In this document: positions 17,578 through 25,578 of the stretch, one piece after another
Position numbering within the stretch: position 1 is the first letter of the stretch
How the letters are laid out: the number at the start of each line of letters is the position of its first letter
From: Extibacter muris
GTDB taxonomy: Bacteria > Bacillota > Clostridia > Lachnospirales > Lachnospiraceae
Reading direction: 5' to 3'
Length of the DNA: 64,000 bases
NCBI RefSeq assembly: GCF_004345005.1
Contig: NZ_SMMX01000009.1
Location: 1-64,000 of the forward strand
Translations under genes and position numbers: made by a program
The notes under the pieces: generated by a model
Database searches by the model: none
Told to the model about the DNA's origin: nothing
Seen by the model: the letters and a program-made list of their open reading frames with translations, nothing else

Positions 17578-17650
17578 CAGCAGCCAGCGCTGCGCTGACC
17601 AGCAGCGTCACACAGCCGCCCCCGCCCGCAGCCACTTTACTTAAACTTAC
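17578..17650 (+). repeat. Third, partial copy of the repeat family downstream of the Rpn gene
   Basis: CGCAGCAGCCAGCGCTGCG...GTCACACAGCCG...CGCCC resembles 16227-16277, and the last 25 bp (17626-17650) duplicate 16476-16500 with one mismatch. The Rpn gene is thus bracketed by direct copies about 1.15 kb apart. Confidence 0.65.
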
Positions 17651-17796
17651 AGTTCATAAATTTCTGTGTATAACATCATATAAAAGCTGCAGGGGAATGC
17701 GATAACTCCCGATGGATGAAACGACCTCTTTTCGTCAATAATGTCTGTAAAGGCTGTCTTGATGGCTGCCACAACGGATAAGAAAGAGGAGTAGAT

Positions 17797-19071
17797 ATGA
17801 AAACATTTGAGGAACTTTACCAGGCGGTTCTTGAACAAAAGATAACACTTGAGGAACCTTTGCCGGCAGAATATGATCCAAAGCACCTGGACTGTCTGCT
17901 TCATCCTGAGAAGTATGCACCTGTGATTCAGGATGTGGAGTGCAAAGAATGTGCGTATGACCGGGCTTGCCTTCAAAGCTGCATATTTGACGCGATTGAG
18001 ATTGGGGAAGATGGAAAGGCCAGTATCAATCCTTCCCTGTGCACTGGCTGTGGCGTGTGTATCGATGCATGTGAAGAGAAACACCTGAATGCAGGCAGAG
18101 ATGTGCTCCCTGCCATGAAGGCAGTGAGAGAAGCAAAAGGCCCTGCCTATATGATGGTGGCCCCGGCATTTTTCGGACAGTTCGGTGAGGAGATCTCCCC
18201 GGGACAGCTGCGGAAGGCCTTTAAGGCGCTGGGTTTCACCGGTATGGTAGAGGTTGCCCTCTTTGCAGACATTCTGACCTTGAAAGAAGCGCTGGAATTT
18301 GACCGGCACGTTAAGAAACAGGGGGACTATCAGCTGACGAGCTGCTGCTGCCCGGTGTGGATAGCGATGATACGTAAGATATATCATGAGCTGATGCCGC
18401 ATGTACCTGGAGCGGTATCTCCGATGGTGGCCTGCGGACGCATGATAAAGAGGATTCATCCGGATGCAGTCACTGTATTTGCAGGTCCGTGTCTTGCTAA
18501 AAAGAAAGAAGCAAAAGAACCGGACATCTGTGACGCGGTGGATCATGTGCTTACCTTCCAGGAAGTTATGGATATCTTCCGGGCAGCGGACATCCATCCG
18601 GAAGAACTGGAAGACAGCAGGAAAGAACATGCCTCCAAAGCCGGACGCCTCTATGCAAGGACCGGCGGTGTGAGCCGTGCCATCTCTGAGATGGTAGAGC
18701 AGCTGAGACCTGACAGAAGCATTGCAGTACAGAGTGAGCAGGCCAATGGAACGAAGGAATGTATGGCTATGATTCAGAGGATTAAAAACAAAGAGACAGA
18801 TGCCAACTTTTTTGAAGGGATGGGGTGTATCGGCGGCTGTGTCGGCGGGCCGAAAGCAGTATTAGACAAGGAAGAAGGGACAAGGCTCGTAGACGAATAC
18901 GGTCAGAAAGCACCTTTTAAAACACCGCTTGAGAATCCTTACGTACGAAAAGTGCTGGAAGAACTCGGATTTGAGACGGTAGACGACTTGTTAAAAGACG
19001 ATACACTGCTCACACGATATTTTGAAAAACAGGAAGGAGACACCGGTACAGCTGCTAGACAGATGCAATAA
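17797..19071 (+). CDS. [FeFe]-hydrogenase-like protein (H-cluster domain with two ferredoxin-type clusters)
   Basis: 424 residues. N-terminal dicluster ferredoxin region: C49/C52/C58/C62, then C82-x2-C85-x2-C88-x3-C92. H-cluster domain: L1 motif TSCCCPVW (181-188, one extra Cys compared with the standard TSCCPxW), L2 GPCLAKK (230-236) and L3 EGMGCIGGCVGGPK (340-353). All cluster cysteines are kept, so an H-cluster is plausible, but the altered L1 and L2 place it among the non-canonical (group B-like or sensory) branches rather than the main H2-evolving enzymes. Monocistronic with its own terminator; no hydEFG maturase in the window. AGAGGAG ribosome site. Confidence 0.85.
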   Translation: MKTFEELYQAVLEQKITLEEPLPAEYDPKHLDCLLHPEKYAPVIQDVECKECAYDRACLQSCIFDAIEIGEDGKASINPSLCTGCGVCIDACEEKHLNAGRDVLPAMKAVREAKGPAYMMVAPAFFGQFGEEISPGQLRKAFKALGFTGMVEVALFADILTLKEALEFDRHVKKQGDYQLTSCCCPVWIAMIRKIYHELMPHVPGAVSPMVACGRMIKRIHPDAVTVFAGPCLAKKKEAKEPDICDAVDHVLTFQEVMDIFRAADIHPEELEDSRKEHASKAGRLYARTGGVSRAISEMVEQLRPDRSIAVQSEQANGTKECMAMIQRIKNKETDANFFEGMGCIGGCVGGPKAVLDKEEGTRLVDEYGQKAPFKTPLENPYVRKVLEELGFETVDDLLKDDTLLTRYFEKQEGDTGTAARQMQ

Positions 19072-19165
19072 AAATGCTGGAAAGCAATATGAAGCAGAAG
19101 GCCGTATGAAAAAAGTGTGGACAGATAAAAGGCAAATGTGTTATGATAACACTCGGGACTTTGTG

Positions 19166-19205
19166 AATACTCTTTACTTGGTTAGCAAGTAGAGAGTATT
19201 TTTAT
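19166..19205 (+). terminator. Terminator after the hydrogenase-like gene
   Basis: Fifteen-bp stem AATACTCTTTACTTG / CAAGTAGAGAGTATT (one G-T wobble) with five-base loop, then TTTTT. Confidence 0.88.
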
Positions 19206-19252
19206 GATAGTAAGAGACCTTGCACCAGTAAATTGTCAGAAAACTTAAAGAA

Positions 19253-19281
19253 TTTCCAAAGGGGTCAGACCCCTTTGGAAA
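19253..19281 (+). repeat. 14-bp perfect palindrome in the helicase leader
   Basis: TTTCCAAAGGGGTC / GACCCCTTTGGAAA separated by one base, ending three bases before the AAAGGA ribosome site of the helicase gene. Shares the CCAAAGGGG core with the hairpin at 44142-44177. Confidence 0.8.
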
Positions 19282-19297
19282 ATGAAAGGAATTGTAG

Positions 19298-20878
19298 ATG
19301 GATACAGTAAGATTTGAAGAATTAGATTTATGCCCTGAGATTATGAAGGCAGTGAAGAAAATGGGGTTTGAGGAGGCTTCTCCGATTCAGGCTAAGGCTA
19401 TCCCGCTTGTCCGGGAGGGCAGGGATATCATCGGCCAGGCGCAGACGGGAACGGGCAAGACAGCGGCATTCGGCATACCGCTGCTGGAAAAGATTGACCC
19501 GAAGAGCAAGAAGCTGCAGGCAGTTGTCCTCTGTCCGACGAGGGAGCTTGCCATCCAGGTGGCGGATGAGATTCGTACGCTGGCTGGCTATATGCATGGA
19601 ATCAAAGTGCTTCCGATCTACGGCGGACAGGAGATAGTGAAGCAGATACGTTCGCTGAAGAGCGGTGTCCAGCTCATGATAGGGACGCCGGGCCGTGTCA
19701 TGGACCATATGCGGAGGAAGACTGTGAAAATGGACCATGTGCACACGATTGTCCTGGATGAGGCAGACGAGATGCTGAATATGGGATTCCGTGAGGACAT
19801 TGAGACGATTCTGGAGGGTGTTCCGGAGGAGCGCCAGACGGTACTGTTTTCTGCCACTATGCCGAAACCGATTCTGGATATTACGAAAAAATTCCAGAAG
19901 CATGCCGAAATTGTTAAGGTGACCAAAAAAGAGCTGACGGTTCCTAACATTGAACAGTTTTATTATGAGGTGAAGCCAAAGAATAAAGAGGAAGTGCTGT
20001 CAAGGCTTCTGGATATCTATAATCCAAAGCTTTCGGTCGTGTTCTGTAATACGAAGAAGCAGGTGGACATTCTCGTAAATGGTCTGCTTGGCAGAGGGTA
20101 CTTTGCTGCGGGCCTTCACGGCGACTTGAAACAGGCGCAGCGTGACCGTGTCATGCAGGGATTTAGGAGTGGAAAGACAGATATCCTCGTTGCAACGGAT
20201 GTTGCTGCCAGAGGGATCGATGTTGAAGAAGTAGAGGCCGTATTTAACTATGATCTCCCGCAGGATGATGAATATTACGTACACCGTATCGGAAGGACAG
20301 GCCGTGCCGGCCGTGTGGGCCGTTCCTTCTCATTTGTATCAGGCAAAGAAGTATATAAGCTGAGAGAAATCCAGCGTTACTGCAAGACGAAGATATATGC
20401 ACAGAAGGTTCCGTCTCTTGATGATGTGGCCAATACAAAGATGGAAAAGGTAATGGAAGAGGCCTCACGTATCATAGACCAGGAAGATTTGGGGACCTTT
20501 ATCCAGCTCGTTCAGGAAGAAATCAATGATACGGACTATACGAGCATGGACATTGCAGCGGCTCTTCTTAAGATGTGTACCGGGACAGCTGAAGAAAATG
20601 AAGTGGAGAATTTTGAAGATACAGGAGCAGAGGAACCGGGAATGGTCCGCCTCTTCATAAATATTGGGAAAAAGCACAAGGCGAAACCAGGAGATATTCT
20701 GGGAGCGATAGCCGGAGAGAGTGGAATGCCGGGCAAGGTAGTGGGTACGATAGATATGTATGACAAGTACACATTTGTAGAAGTTCCGAGAGAGTATGCG
20801 AAAGAGGTCCTAAGTTCGGTCAACCATACGAAGATCAAGGGCAAAGCAGTGGAAGTGGAACCTGCAAACCGTAAATAG
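19298..20878 (+). CDS. DEAD-box ATP-dependent RNA helicase (CshA/DeaD type)
   Basis: 526 residues. RecA domain 1: Q motif SPIQAKAIPLV, Walker A AQTGTGKTAAFG, PTRELAIQ, DEAD box LDEADEML, SAT. RecA domain 2: VATDVAARGIDV and HRIGRTGRAGR. A C-terminal DbpA-type RNA-binding domain follows (RLFINIGKKHKAKPGDILGA). It unwinds RNA duplexes in ribosome assembly and mRNA decay, often important in cold. The leader carries a strong palindrome immediately before the ribosome site, which could modulate translation. Confidence 0.95.
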   Translation: MDTVRFEELDLCPEIMKAVKKMGFEEASPIQAKAIPLVREGRDIIGQAQTGTGKTAAFGIPLLEKIDPKSKKLQAVVLCPTRELAIQVADEIRTLAGYMHGIKVLPIYGGQEIVKQIRSLKSGVQLMIGTPGRVMDHMRRKTVKMDHVHTIVLDEADEMLNMGFREDIETILEGVPEERQTVLFSATMPKPILDITKKFQKHAEIVKVTKKELTVPNIEQFYYEVKPKNKEEVLSRLLDIYNPKLSVVFCNTKKQVDILVNGLLGRGYFAAGLHGDLKQAQRDRVMQGFRSGKTDILVATDVAARGIDVEEVEAVFNYDLPQDDEYYVHRIGRTGRAGRVGRSFSFVSGKEVYKLREIQRYCKTKIYAQKVPSLDDVANTKMEKVMEEASRIIDQEDLGTFIQLVQEEINDTDYTSMDIAAALLKMCTGTAEENEVENFEDTGAEEPGMVRLFINIGKKHKAKPGDILGAIAGESGMPGKVVGTIDMYDKYTFVEVPREYAKEVLSSVNHTKIKGKAVEVEPANRK

Positions 20879-20971
20879 CAAACTTGTGCAATGCTTGTAT
20901 TTTAAACGGATAACAGAGTATACTATGTGGGTAGAAGGCTGGACGCATACAGATAAAAAGGGGAGAGGCAT

Positions 20972-21571
20972 ATGGTAGCGACAGGGGTTGTTAACGGAAG
21001 GTTCCAGGTATTTCATCTAAAACATATGGAATATCTTCTTGCGGCGAAAATGCGCTGCAATAAGCTGTACATCGGGCTGACGAATCCTGATAATACTTAT
21101 GTGAGAGAAACGGTCAACGATGAAAACCGTTCCGCAAAATCTGCCAACCCGCTGACTTATTACGAACGATGCCAGATGATTCGGGGTGCACTCCGTGAGT
21201 TCAATGTACCAGATGTAGAATATGAGTTTATTCCGTTCCCTATCAACCGGCCCGAGTATATACTGCAGTATGCGCCACAAGACGCAGTATACTATATGGG
21301 AATCTGTGACGAATGGGATAAGGAGAAATACAAGATATTGAGAAGCCTTGGCCTTGAGATAGAGATATTATGGCGCAGAGGGCCGGAAGAGACGGGCGTT
21401 ACAGCATCGTGGATAAGGAGCTGTATCGCTACGGATGAGGAATGGGCCCATCTCGTACCGAAAAGCGTTTATGAATATCTTACAGGACATGACCTGGACT
21501 TAAGAATCAGGCGGTTGGAATTGATACGCATGGCAGAAAAAGATATGAGCCTTGTAAAAGACAGGATTTAG
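20972..21571 (+). CDS. Nucleotidylyltransferase of the NMN-adenylyltransferase type
   Basis: 199 residues. The HIGH-family signature appears at the N-terminus as VVNGRFQVFHLKHMEYLL. TASWIRSCI replaces the usual ISxTxIR and retains the nucleotide-handling Arg. Fits adenylyl/cytidylyltransferases such as NadM-like NMN adenylyltransferase; the exact substrate is not readable. The GRF and ASWIR arrangement is archaeal NadM-like rather than NadD-like. GGGGAGAGG ribosome site; monocistronic, ending in a 21-bp hairpin. Confidence 0.75.
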   Translation: MVATGVVNGRFQVFHLKHMEYLLAAKMRCNKLYIGLTNPDNTYVRETVNDENRSAKSANPLTYYERCQMIRGALREFNVPDVEYEFIPFPINRPEYILQYAPQDAVYYMGICDEWDKEKYKILRSLGLEIEILWRRGPEETGVTASWIRSCIATDEEWAHLVPKSVYEYLTGHDLDLRIRRLELIRMAEKDMSLVKDRI

Positions 21572-21580
21572 TAATGAATG

Positions 21581-21634
21581 AAATGCAGCTGGGGACGGAG
21601 GAATTTTCAAATACCTCCGTCCCCAGCTGCATTT
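21581..21634 (+). repeat. 21-bp perfect hairpin (GGGGACGGAGG family)
   Basis: Arms 21581-21601 and 21614-21634 are exact reverse complements, beginning AAATGCAGCTGGGGACGGAG. Lies between convergent genes; no long T-run follows. The core GGGGACGGAGG recurs in the 39-bp hairpin at 58339-58418. Confidence 0.85.
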
Positions 21635-21660
21635 AACGTGTCCCTTTTAACAAGACGAGT

Positions 21661-21975
21661 CTAGTCGATGAATTTTACAGCTGTTCCGTATGCCATTATC
21701 TCTGCCGCCCCCTGCATCACCTGGCTGGAAGCGTAGCGGATATTGACTATTGCATCTGCGCCCATGGCCTCTGCGTCATCAGCCATCCTCTTCGTAGCGA
21801 TAGCTCTGGCCTCGTTCATCATATCGGTGTAGGAAGTAAGCTCTCCACCTACAAGCGTTTTGAAACTGTTCATGATATCCTTGCCCATATGTACCGACTG
21901 TATGGTAGTCCCGCGGACAAGCCCAATCATCTGAAATTTTTTTCCAGTTATATAATCTGTGTTTACTAATATCAT
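21661..21975 (-). CDS. YbjQ/UPF0145 family protein
   Basis: 104 residues of the YbjQ (heavy-metal-binding domain-like) family: LVRGTTIQSVHMGKDIMNSF, LVGGELTSYTDMMNEARAIA and DAEAMGADAIVNIRY are characteristic. Members form small oligomeric beta-alpha rings; the function is unknown despite the metal-binding label. AAGGGGG ribosome site. Upstream of dapB transcription-wise, but a 94-bp gap separates them with no clear coupling. Confidence 0.88.
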   Translation of the reverse strand: MILVNTDYITGKKFQMIGLVRGTTIQSVHMGKDIMNSFKTLVGGELTSYTDMMNEARAIATKRMADDAEAMGADAIVNIRYASSQVMQGAAEIMAYGTAVKFID

Positions 21976-22069
21976 GGTTTTACCCCCTTGGAATATTAAT
22001 TGTATTATTGAATTAATACAATTGTACTACTTGAACCTCATTATTGCAAGCGATTTGACAATATTTTAT

Positions 22070-22867
22070 TTAAAGATTCAAGACATTCCTGATAGTGTAG
22101 AAGCCGGGCTCTTTATCAGCCAGATAAGCAGCACAGTCACATGCTCCCCGGGCAAAACATTCCCAGTTATAAGAATGATGAGTAATTTCGAGACGCTCCC
22201 CCATAAAACCGAAAAATACAGTGTGGCTGCTCGGTATGTTACCTGCCCGAAGGGAATGATATCCGATTGTCCCGTTTTCGCGCGGGGAAACGCCATGACG
22301 GCCATATACTGCTATATCTTCCAGTTCCTTGCCCATTGTACGTGCCATAATCTCCCCCATCTCTTTGGACGTACCGCTCGGTGCATCTTTCTTCCACTGG
22401 TCGTGCATTTCCAGTATTTCAATATCCGCTTCTTCTCCGATGGAAGAAGCCGCCACTTCCAGAAGCTTATTCATTACATTGACAAGCTTTGAAGTGTTTG
22501 CTGCATAAAGCATCGGTATGAAGGCGGAAGCATCTTTAAAACGCTGCATCTCTTCCGCGCTGAAACCGGTTGTACCGCACACGAGCGCTTTTTTGTGCGC
22601 GATGGCAAGATCCAATACTTCCATAGCCATTTCCTTTGTGGAGAAATCTATGATGACATCACAGGAATCAATGACAGATGCCAGGTCATCTACGACCGGT
22701 GCCCCCAGATCATAACCTGTCATGGCCACCTGTCCAAGGTCACGTCCTACGTACTCACTGCCCTTAGGAGCTACACCTGCCACAAGCTCCATATCATCCC
22801 GGCCGGCAGCAATCTGCGTGATTAATTTCCCCATTTTTCCTCTTGGACCTACTACGATAACTTTCAT
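22070..22867 (-). CDS. dapB: 4-hydroxy-tetrahydrodipicolinate reductase
   Basis: 265 residues. NAD(P)-binding VIVVGPRGKMGKLITQIA at the N-terminus; DVIIDFSTKEMAMEVL, ALVCGTTGFS, and the signature EMHDQWKKDAPSGTSKEMGE with catalytic His/Lys; C-terminal HSLRAGNIPSSHTVFFG. Reduces HTPA in the lysine/diaminopimelate pathway. Encoded singly with AAGGAG ribosome site. A second, broken copy of this gene lies at 30159-30499. Confidence 0.95.
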   Translation of the reverse strand: MKVIVVGPRGKMGKLITQIAAGRDDMELVAGVAPKGSEYVGRDLGQVAMTGYDLGAPVVDDLASVIDSCDVIIDFSTKEMAMEVLDLAIAHKKALVCGTTGFSAEEMQRFKDASAFIPMLYAANTSKLVNVMNKLLEVAASSIGEEADIEILEMHDQWKKDAPSGTSKEMGEIMARTMGKELEDIAVYGRHGVSPRENGTIGYHSLRAGNIPSSHTVFFGFMGERLEITHHSYNWECFARGACDCAAYLADKEPGFYTIRNVLNL

Positions 22868-23043
22868 ATTGCATACTCCTTTCGCATACCTTATTGAACA
22901 TTAGTAGTTCAAACATATATAATATTGTGCATGCTGTAATAAATTTATTTTAACATAGATATGTGAAATATGTTGCGATTTTGGTTTTGATTTTTCAGAA
23001 TATGAGCATAATGAAAAAAGAAGTACAAAAATAGACGAAAGGG

Positions 23044-23073
23044 TTGCAAAATACGACAAGATTCGAGTATAAT
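23044..23073 (+). promoter_or_regulatory. Promoter of tRNA-Pro
   Basis: TTGCAA, 18-bp spacer, perfect TATAAT, ending 11 bases before the tRNA. Confidence 0.8.
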
Positions 23074-23084
23074 GATAAAAGTGA

Positions 23085-23159
23085 CGGGGTATGGCTCAGT
23101 TTGGTTAGAGCGCACGGCTGGGGGCCGTGAGGTCGCAGGTTCGAATCCTGTTACCCCGA
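23085..23159 (+). tRNA. tRNA-Pro (anticodon GGG)
   Basis: Acceptor CGGGGTA pairs with TACCCCG; D arm GGCTCAGTTTGGTTAGAGC; anticodon stem CACGG/CCGTG with loop CTGGGGG, giving anticodon GGG; T arm GCAGGTTCGAATCCTGT. Discriminator A at 23159. Its 3' 24 bases are the attachment site for the element that follows. Confidence 0.96.
23136..23159 (+). repeat. Attachment site copy 1 (tRNA-Pro 3' end)
   Basis: 24 bp identical to 27955-27978, beginning CAGGTTCGAATCC and ending TACCCCGA; the bases immediately outside differ on both sides, so 24 bp is the exact shared core. Confidence 0.93.
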
Positions 23160-23165
23160 CTACTT

Positions 23166-23195
23166 AAACCGACGTATTTGCGTCGGTTTTATTTT
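23166..23195 (+). terminator. Bidirectional terminator between tRNA-Pro and integrase
   Basis: Nine-bp perfect stem AAACCGACG / CGTCGGTTT with loop TATTTG, followed by TATTTTTT on the plus strand; it also abuts the stop codon of the converging integrase. Confidence 0.85.
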
Positions 23196-24268
23196 TTCGT
23201 GTTGCATTTCGTGTTGTATAATTTTTCGAAATGTCCGTTCGATATCTCGTTCGCTTTCTGTGATTCTTCACTCAAGGTGTGCCTGTAGACCTCTTTGAGG
23301 ACCTTATCGTTATTCCAACCGCCCCGTTCCATTATATAGGCGTCCTTTACGCCCAATGCATGCTGGATGCTGGCGGAATAATGCCTCAAGTCGTGGAAAC
23401 GGAAAGGCGCAAGCCCGGCCTGACTCAGGATATGGGGGAAGCGGTGGCTGATCTGGGTCGGGTTCAGATGTACGATTCTGCCTTCTATACCAGAAAACTT
23501 ATCGATCACAAATTGCGGGAACTGGATGCGCCGGTTCCCGGCCAGAGATTTGGGGGCCTTCAATATCCAATCCCCCTTTTCATTCTGCGTCATGGAATAT
23601 TCCACATGTATCGTGCAACCATCGATATGGTCGCTGTCGAGCGCGCAGATCTCTCCACGGCGCATCGGGCCGAAAGCTGCAAGCAGAACCGCCTTCTCCA
23701 TCTCCGCATCCTTTTGTGAAACATAAGATAACAGAGCCTGTATTTCGCTGTCTGACGGAATATATAAGGAAGGGCGTACAGCTTTAGGGAGCTGAGTGTT
23801 TAATGCGAAATTGGGGCGGTTAGCACGCATGACGGCGGAGATTATCCCATGTATGTTCCGTACCGTCTTGGGGGAATGTGAAAGGGAAGCTAGATTTACC
23901 TCTTCCTGTACGTCTTCCTGGGTGATGTTCAATATCTTCTTATCCATCAGGCCTTGTACATCCCGTTTACGTATCTGCTTATACTCCCTTATCGTTGCCG
24001 GCGACAGCACGGACGAACGGTTCTCTATATACTGGTCCAGGGCCTCCCCGAATGTCCTGTCGTATCTTGAGAAGGTCTCCTTTTCAGCGGCCCATTCGGC
24101 GGCCATCTGCTCGGCGATGCGCTTCCCCTTCTTGTCCGGTAGGTCGCAGGTGAAGGACTTGTATATCCTTTTCCTTTTGACCGAGCCATCTGGCTGCAGG
24201 ACATCTTCTGTGTGGGAATAGACCTGGCACCGCCAGGAGCCTGATGGAAGTTTTTTGGCTGTTGGCAT
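23189..24268 (-). CDS. int: Site-specific tyrosine recombinase (phage integrase)
   Basis: 359 residues. N-terminal AP2-like arm-binding region (KLPSGSWRCQVYSHTED), SAM-like core-binding domain (TFGEALDQYIENRSSVLSPA), and catalytic domain with Arg in GPMRRGEICAL, HDLRHYSAS (H-x-x-R) and the nucleophile Tyr in VYRHT. It acts on the adjacent tRNA attachment site. ATG 24268 (GAAAGGTGATACA before it) is preferred over the upstream in-frame ATG at 24520, which would add 84 unrelated residues. The C-terminal codons (KLYNTKCNTKK) overlap the left arm-type repeat at 23196-23216. Confidence 0.94.
   Translation of the reverse strand: MPTAKKLPSGSWRCQVYSHTEDVLQPDGSVKRKRIYKSFTCDLPDKKGKRIAEQMAAEWAAEKETFSRYDRTFGEALDQYIENRSSVLSPATIREYKQIRKRDVQGLMDKKILNITQEDVQEEVNLASLSHSPKTVRNIHGIISAVMRANRPNFALNTQLPKAVRPSLYIPSDSEIQALLSYVSQKDAEMEKAVLLAAFGPMRRGEICALDSDHIDGCTIHVEYSMTQNEKGDWILKAPKSLAGNRRIQFPQFVIDKFSGIEGRIVHLNPTQISHRFPHILSQAGLAPFRFHDLRHYSASIQHALGVKDAYIMERGGWNNDKVLKEVYRHTLSEESQKANEISNGHFEKLYNTKCNTKK
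23196..23216 (+). repeat. Left arm-type repeat, copy 1
   Basis: 21 bp consisting of two TTCGTGTTG units joined by CAT; identical to 27809-27829 near the other att site. Candidate integrase arm-binding site. Confidence 0.7.
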
Positions 24269-24464
24269 TGTATCACCTTTCCTTTCGTAAAAATGAGTAA
24301 AAGAATAACAGCCAGCAGGGAACGGCTGTTCCGCTTGCGATGGCTGCCCGAAGATGATACAATATATTTGTTCAGAATATATGCATATCTTCGGATATGT
24401 GCCCAGCATGTACTGGGATGCTTGCTTGCCGTCTCTGGTTGCCGCCAGGGGCGGTTTTTCAGAT

Positions 24465-24785
24465 TTAGTAATACTGCATTTGTGAGTACATTTCTGCTCG
24501 TTGAGCTCGTTCATATTCATGCCTATAATTATCCCAAGCTATTAGGGTACTGCGATAATCAGACCCATCCTTTAAACAACCATAATAAATAGCAACCCGC
24601 TCTTTTTGGGCTTCCCAAATTTCTTTATCTTTTTCAGTCGCACTAACACAATATTTTTTATTCATAGTGATAATTCGTTTGTTAGCGGCTTTTGGTGAAA
24701 CGCCAAATACCTCTACTAGCGCGTCGACACTGACAGGGCCATATTCGTGTGCCATCATATGGGTCAAGAACATAAAAGAGGGGTC
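24465..24785 (-). pseudogene. Truncated phage-type protein, possible ImmA/IrrE C-terminus
   Basis: About 102-107 codons reading DPSFMFLTHMMAHEYGPVS, then VDALVEVFGVSPKAANKRI and a charged tail. AHE followed by a short helix and VFGVSPKAA resembles the C-terminal helix-turn region of ImmA/IrrE metallopeptidases, but the HExxH core is absent, because a TAA just upstream and the late-gene sequence beyond it cut the gene off. Low-confidence family call; the truncation itself is clear. Confidence 0.4.
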
Positions 24786-24861
24786 TTATACAAGGGAGCA
24801 GGTGCCGGAGCTGAGCAACCTCCGGGAAGTAGTATTATCCTTGCTTGGGACAGAGGCATAA
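24780..24861 (+). pseudogene. C-terminal fragment of a phage late (structural-type) gene
   Basis: Open reading to TAA at 24859-24861 encodes GSYTREQVPELSNLREVVLS plus LLGTEA. This helical ending, directly before the holin cassette, resembles the end of small XkdX-type or tail-associated proteins. Its N-terminus is missing, marking the deletion junction with the ImmA-like fragment around 24775-24790. Confidence 0.4.
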
Positions 24862-24880
24862 GAAAGGCGGGAACAGGGGA

Positions 24881-25171
24881 GTGCAAATCATACAGACTAT
24901 ATTGGGCATCTGCGGCGGGATAAGCATCATAGGCGGGGCTGGGGCAATTATATGGAAAGTGCTGCGGCCGGCATTTAAGATGTCAAAACGAGTAGAGAAG
25001 CTGGAAGAATATAACGACCTGGATTATAAGCGTCTGAAAGCATTGGAGGAGATGCAGAAGCAACAGTCGAAGTGCCTTGCCGCAATGCTAAATCACCAGA
25101 TAACAGGAAACGGGATAGAAAACATGAAACGGATTCGAGACGATTTGCTTGAATCCATCATCGACAAGTAA
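24881..25171 (+). CDS. Small phage membrane protein with coiled coil, upstream of holin
   Basis: 96 residues from GTG 24881 (GGCGGGAACAGG before it). One N-terminal hydrophobic helix (ILGICGGISIIGGAGAIIW) followed by a charged helix (SKRVEKLEEYNDLDYKRLKA). This one-TM plus coiled-coil layout is common for the small gene preceding holins in Firmicute prophages. No named family recognised. Ends 11 bp before the holin, so probably the same transcript. Confidence 0.65.
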   Translation: MQIIQTILGICGGISIIGGAGAIIWKVLRPAFKMSKRVEKLEEYNDLDYKRLKALEEMQKQQSKCLAAMLNHQITGNGIENMKRIRDDLLESIIDK

Positions 25172-25182
25172 AGGAGAAAAAC

Positions 25183-25476
25183 ATGGAACAGATTATGAAT
25201 TATGTAAAACCGGAACTAATCATCGTAGCAATTGCATTGTACTTTTTGGGCACGTGGCTTAAGCAGGCAGCTTTTATTAAGGACAAGTACATACCTTTTG
25301 TATTAGGTATCGTAGGTATTTTTGTATGTGGTATCTGGGTAGCAGCTACATCCAGTTTTGCCACAGCGCAGGACATTTCCCTTGCTGTCTTTACTGCCGT
25401 CGTACAAGGGATTCTTGTGGCAGGCGTGAGTACATATACAAATCAAATCATCAAGCAGACTGGAAAAAGTGAATAA
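25183..25476 (+). CDS. Phage holin
   Basis: 97 residues with three hydrophobic segments (PELIIVAIALYFLGTWL, FVLGIVGIFVCGIWVA, and AVVQGILVAGVSTYTNQII) and a short polar C-terminus ending KQTGKSE. Matches the layout of class I phage holins that time endolysin release. AAAGGAG ribosome site. The endolysin follows after the HicAB insertion. Confidence 0.8.
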   Translation: MEQIMNYVKPELIIVAIALYFLGTWLKQAAFIKDKYIPFVLGIVGIFVCGIWVAATSSFATAQDISLAVFTAVVQGILVAGVSTYTNQIIKQTGKSE

Positions 25477-25518
25477 AATAACAATTGATAAAAACACGTA
25501 TAAACACGTGCAAAAGTG

Positions 25519-25547
25519 TTTACGCACGTACTAATACGTGCTATAAT
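25519..25547 (+). promoter_or_regulatory. hicAB promoter with operator palindrome
   Basis: TTTACG, 17-bp spacer, TATAAT. A perfect inverted repeat GCACGTA-CTAA-TACGTGC (25524-25541) fills the spacer, and another CACGTG lies upstream at 25505-25510. Expected HicB autorepression site. Confidence 0.75.
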
Positions 25548-25578
25548 ATAATCATGATAAGGAAAGGAGATACATAAG

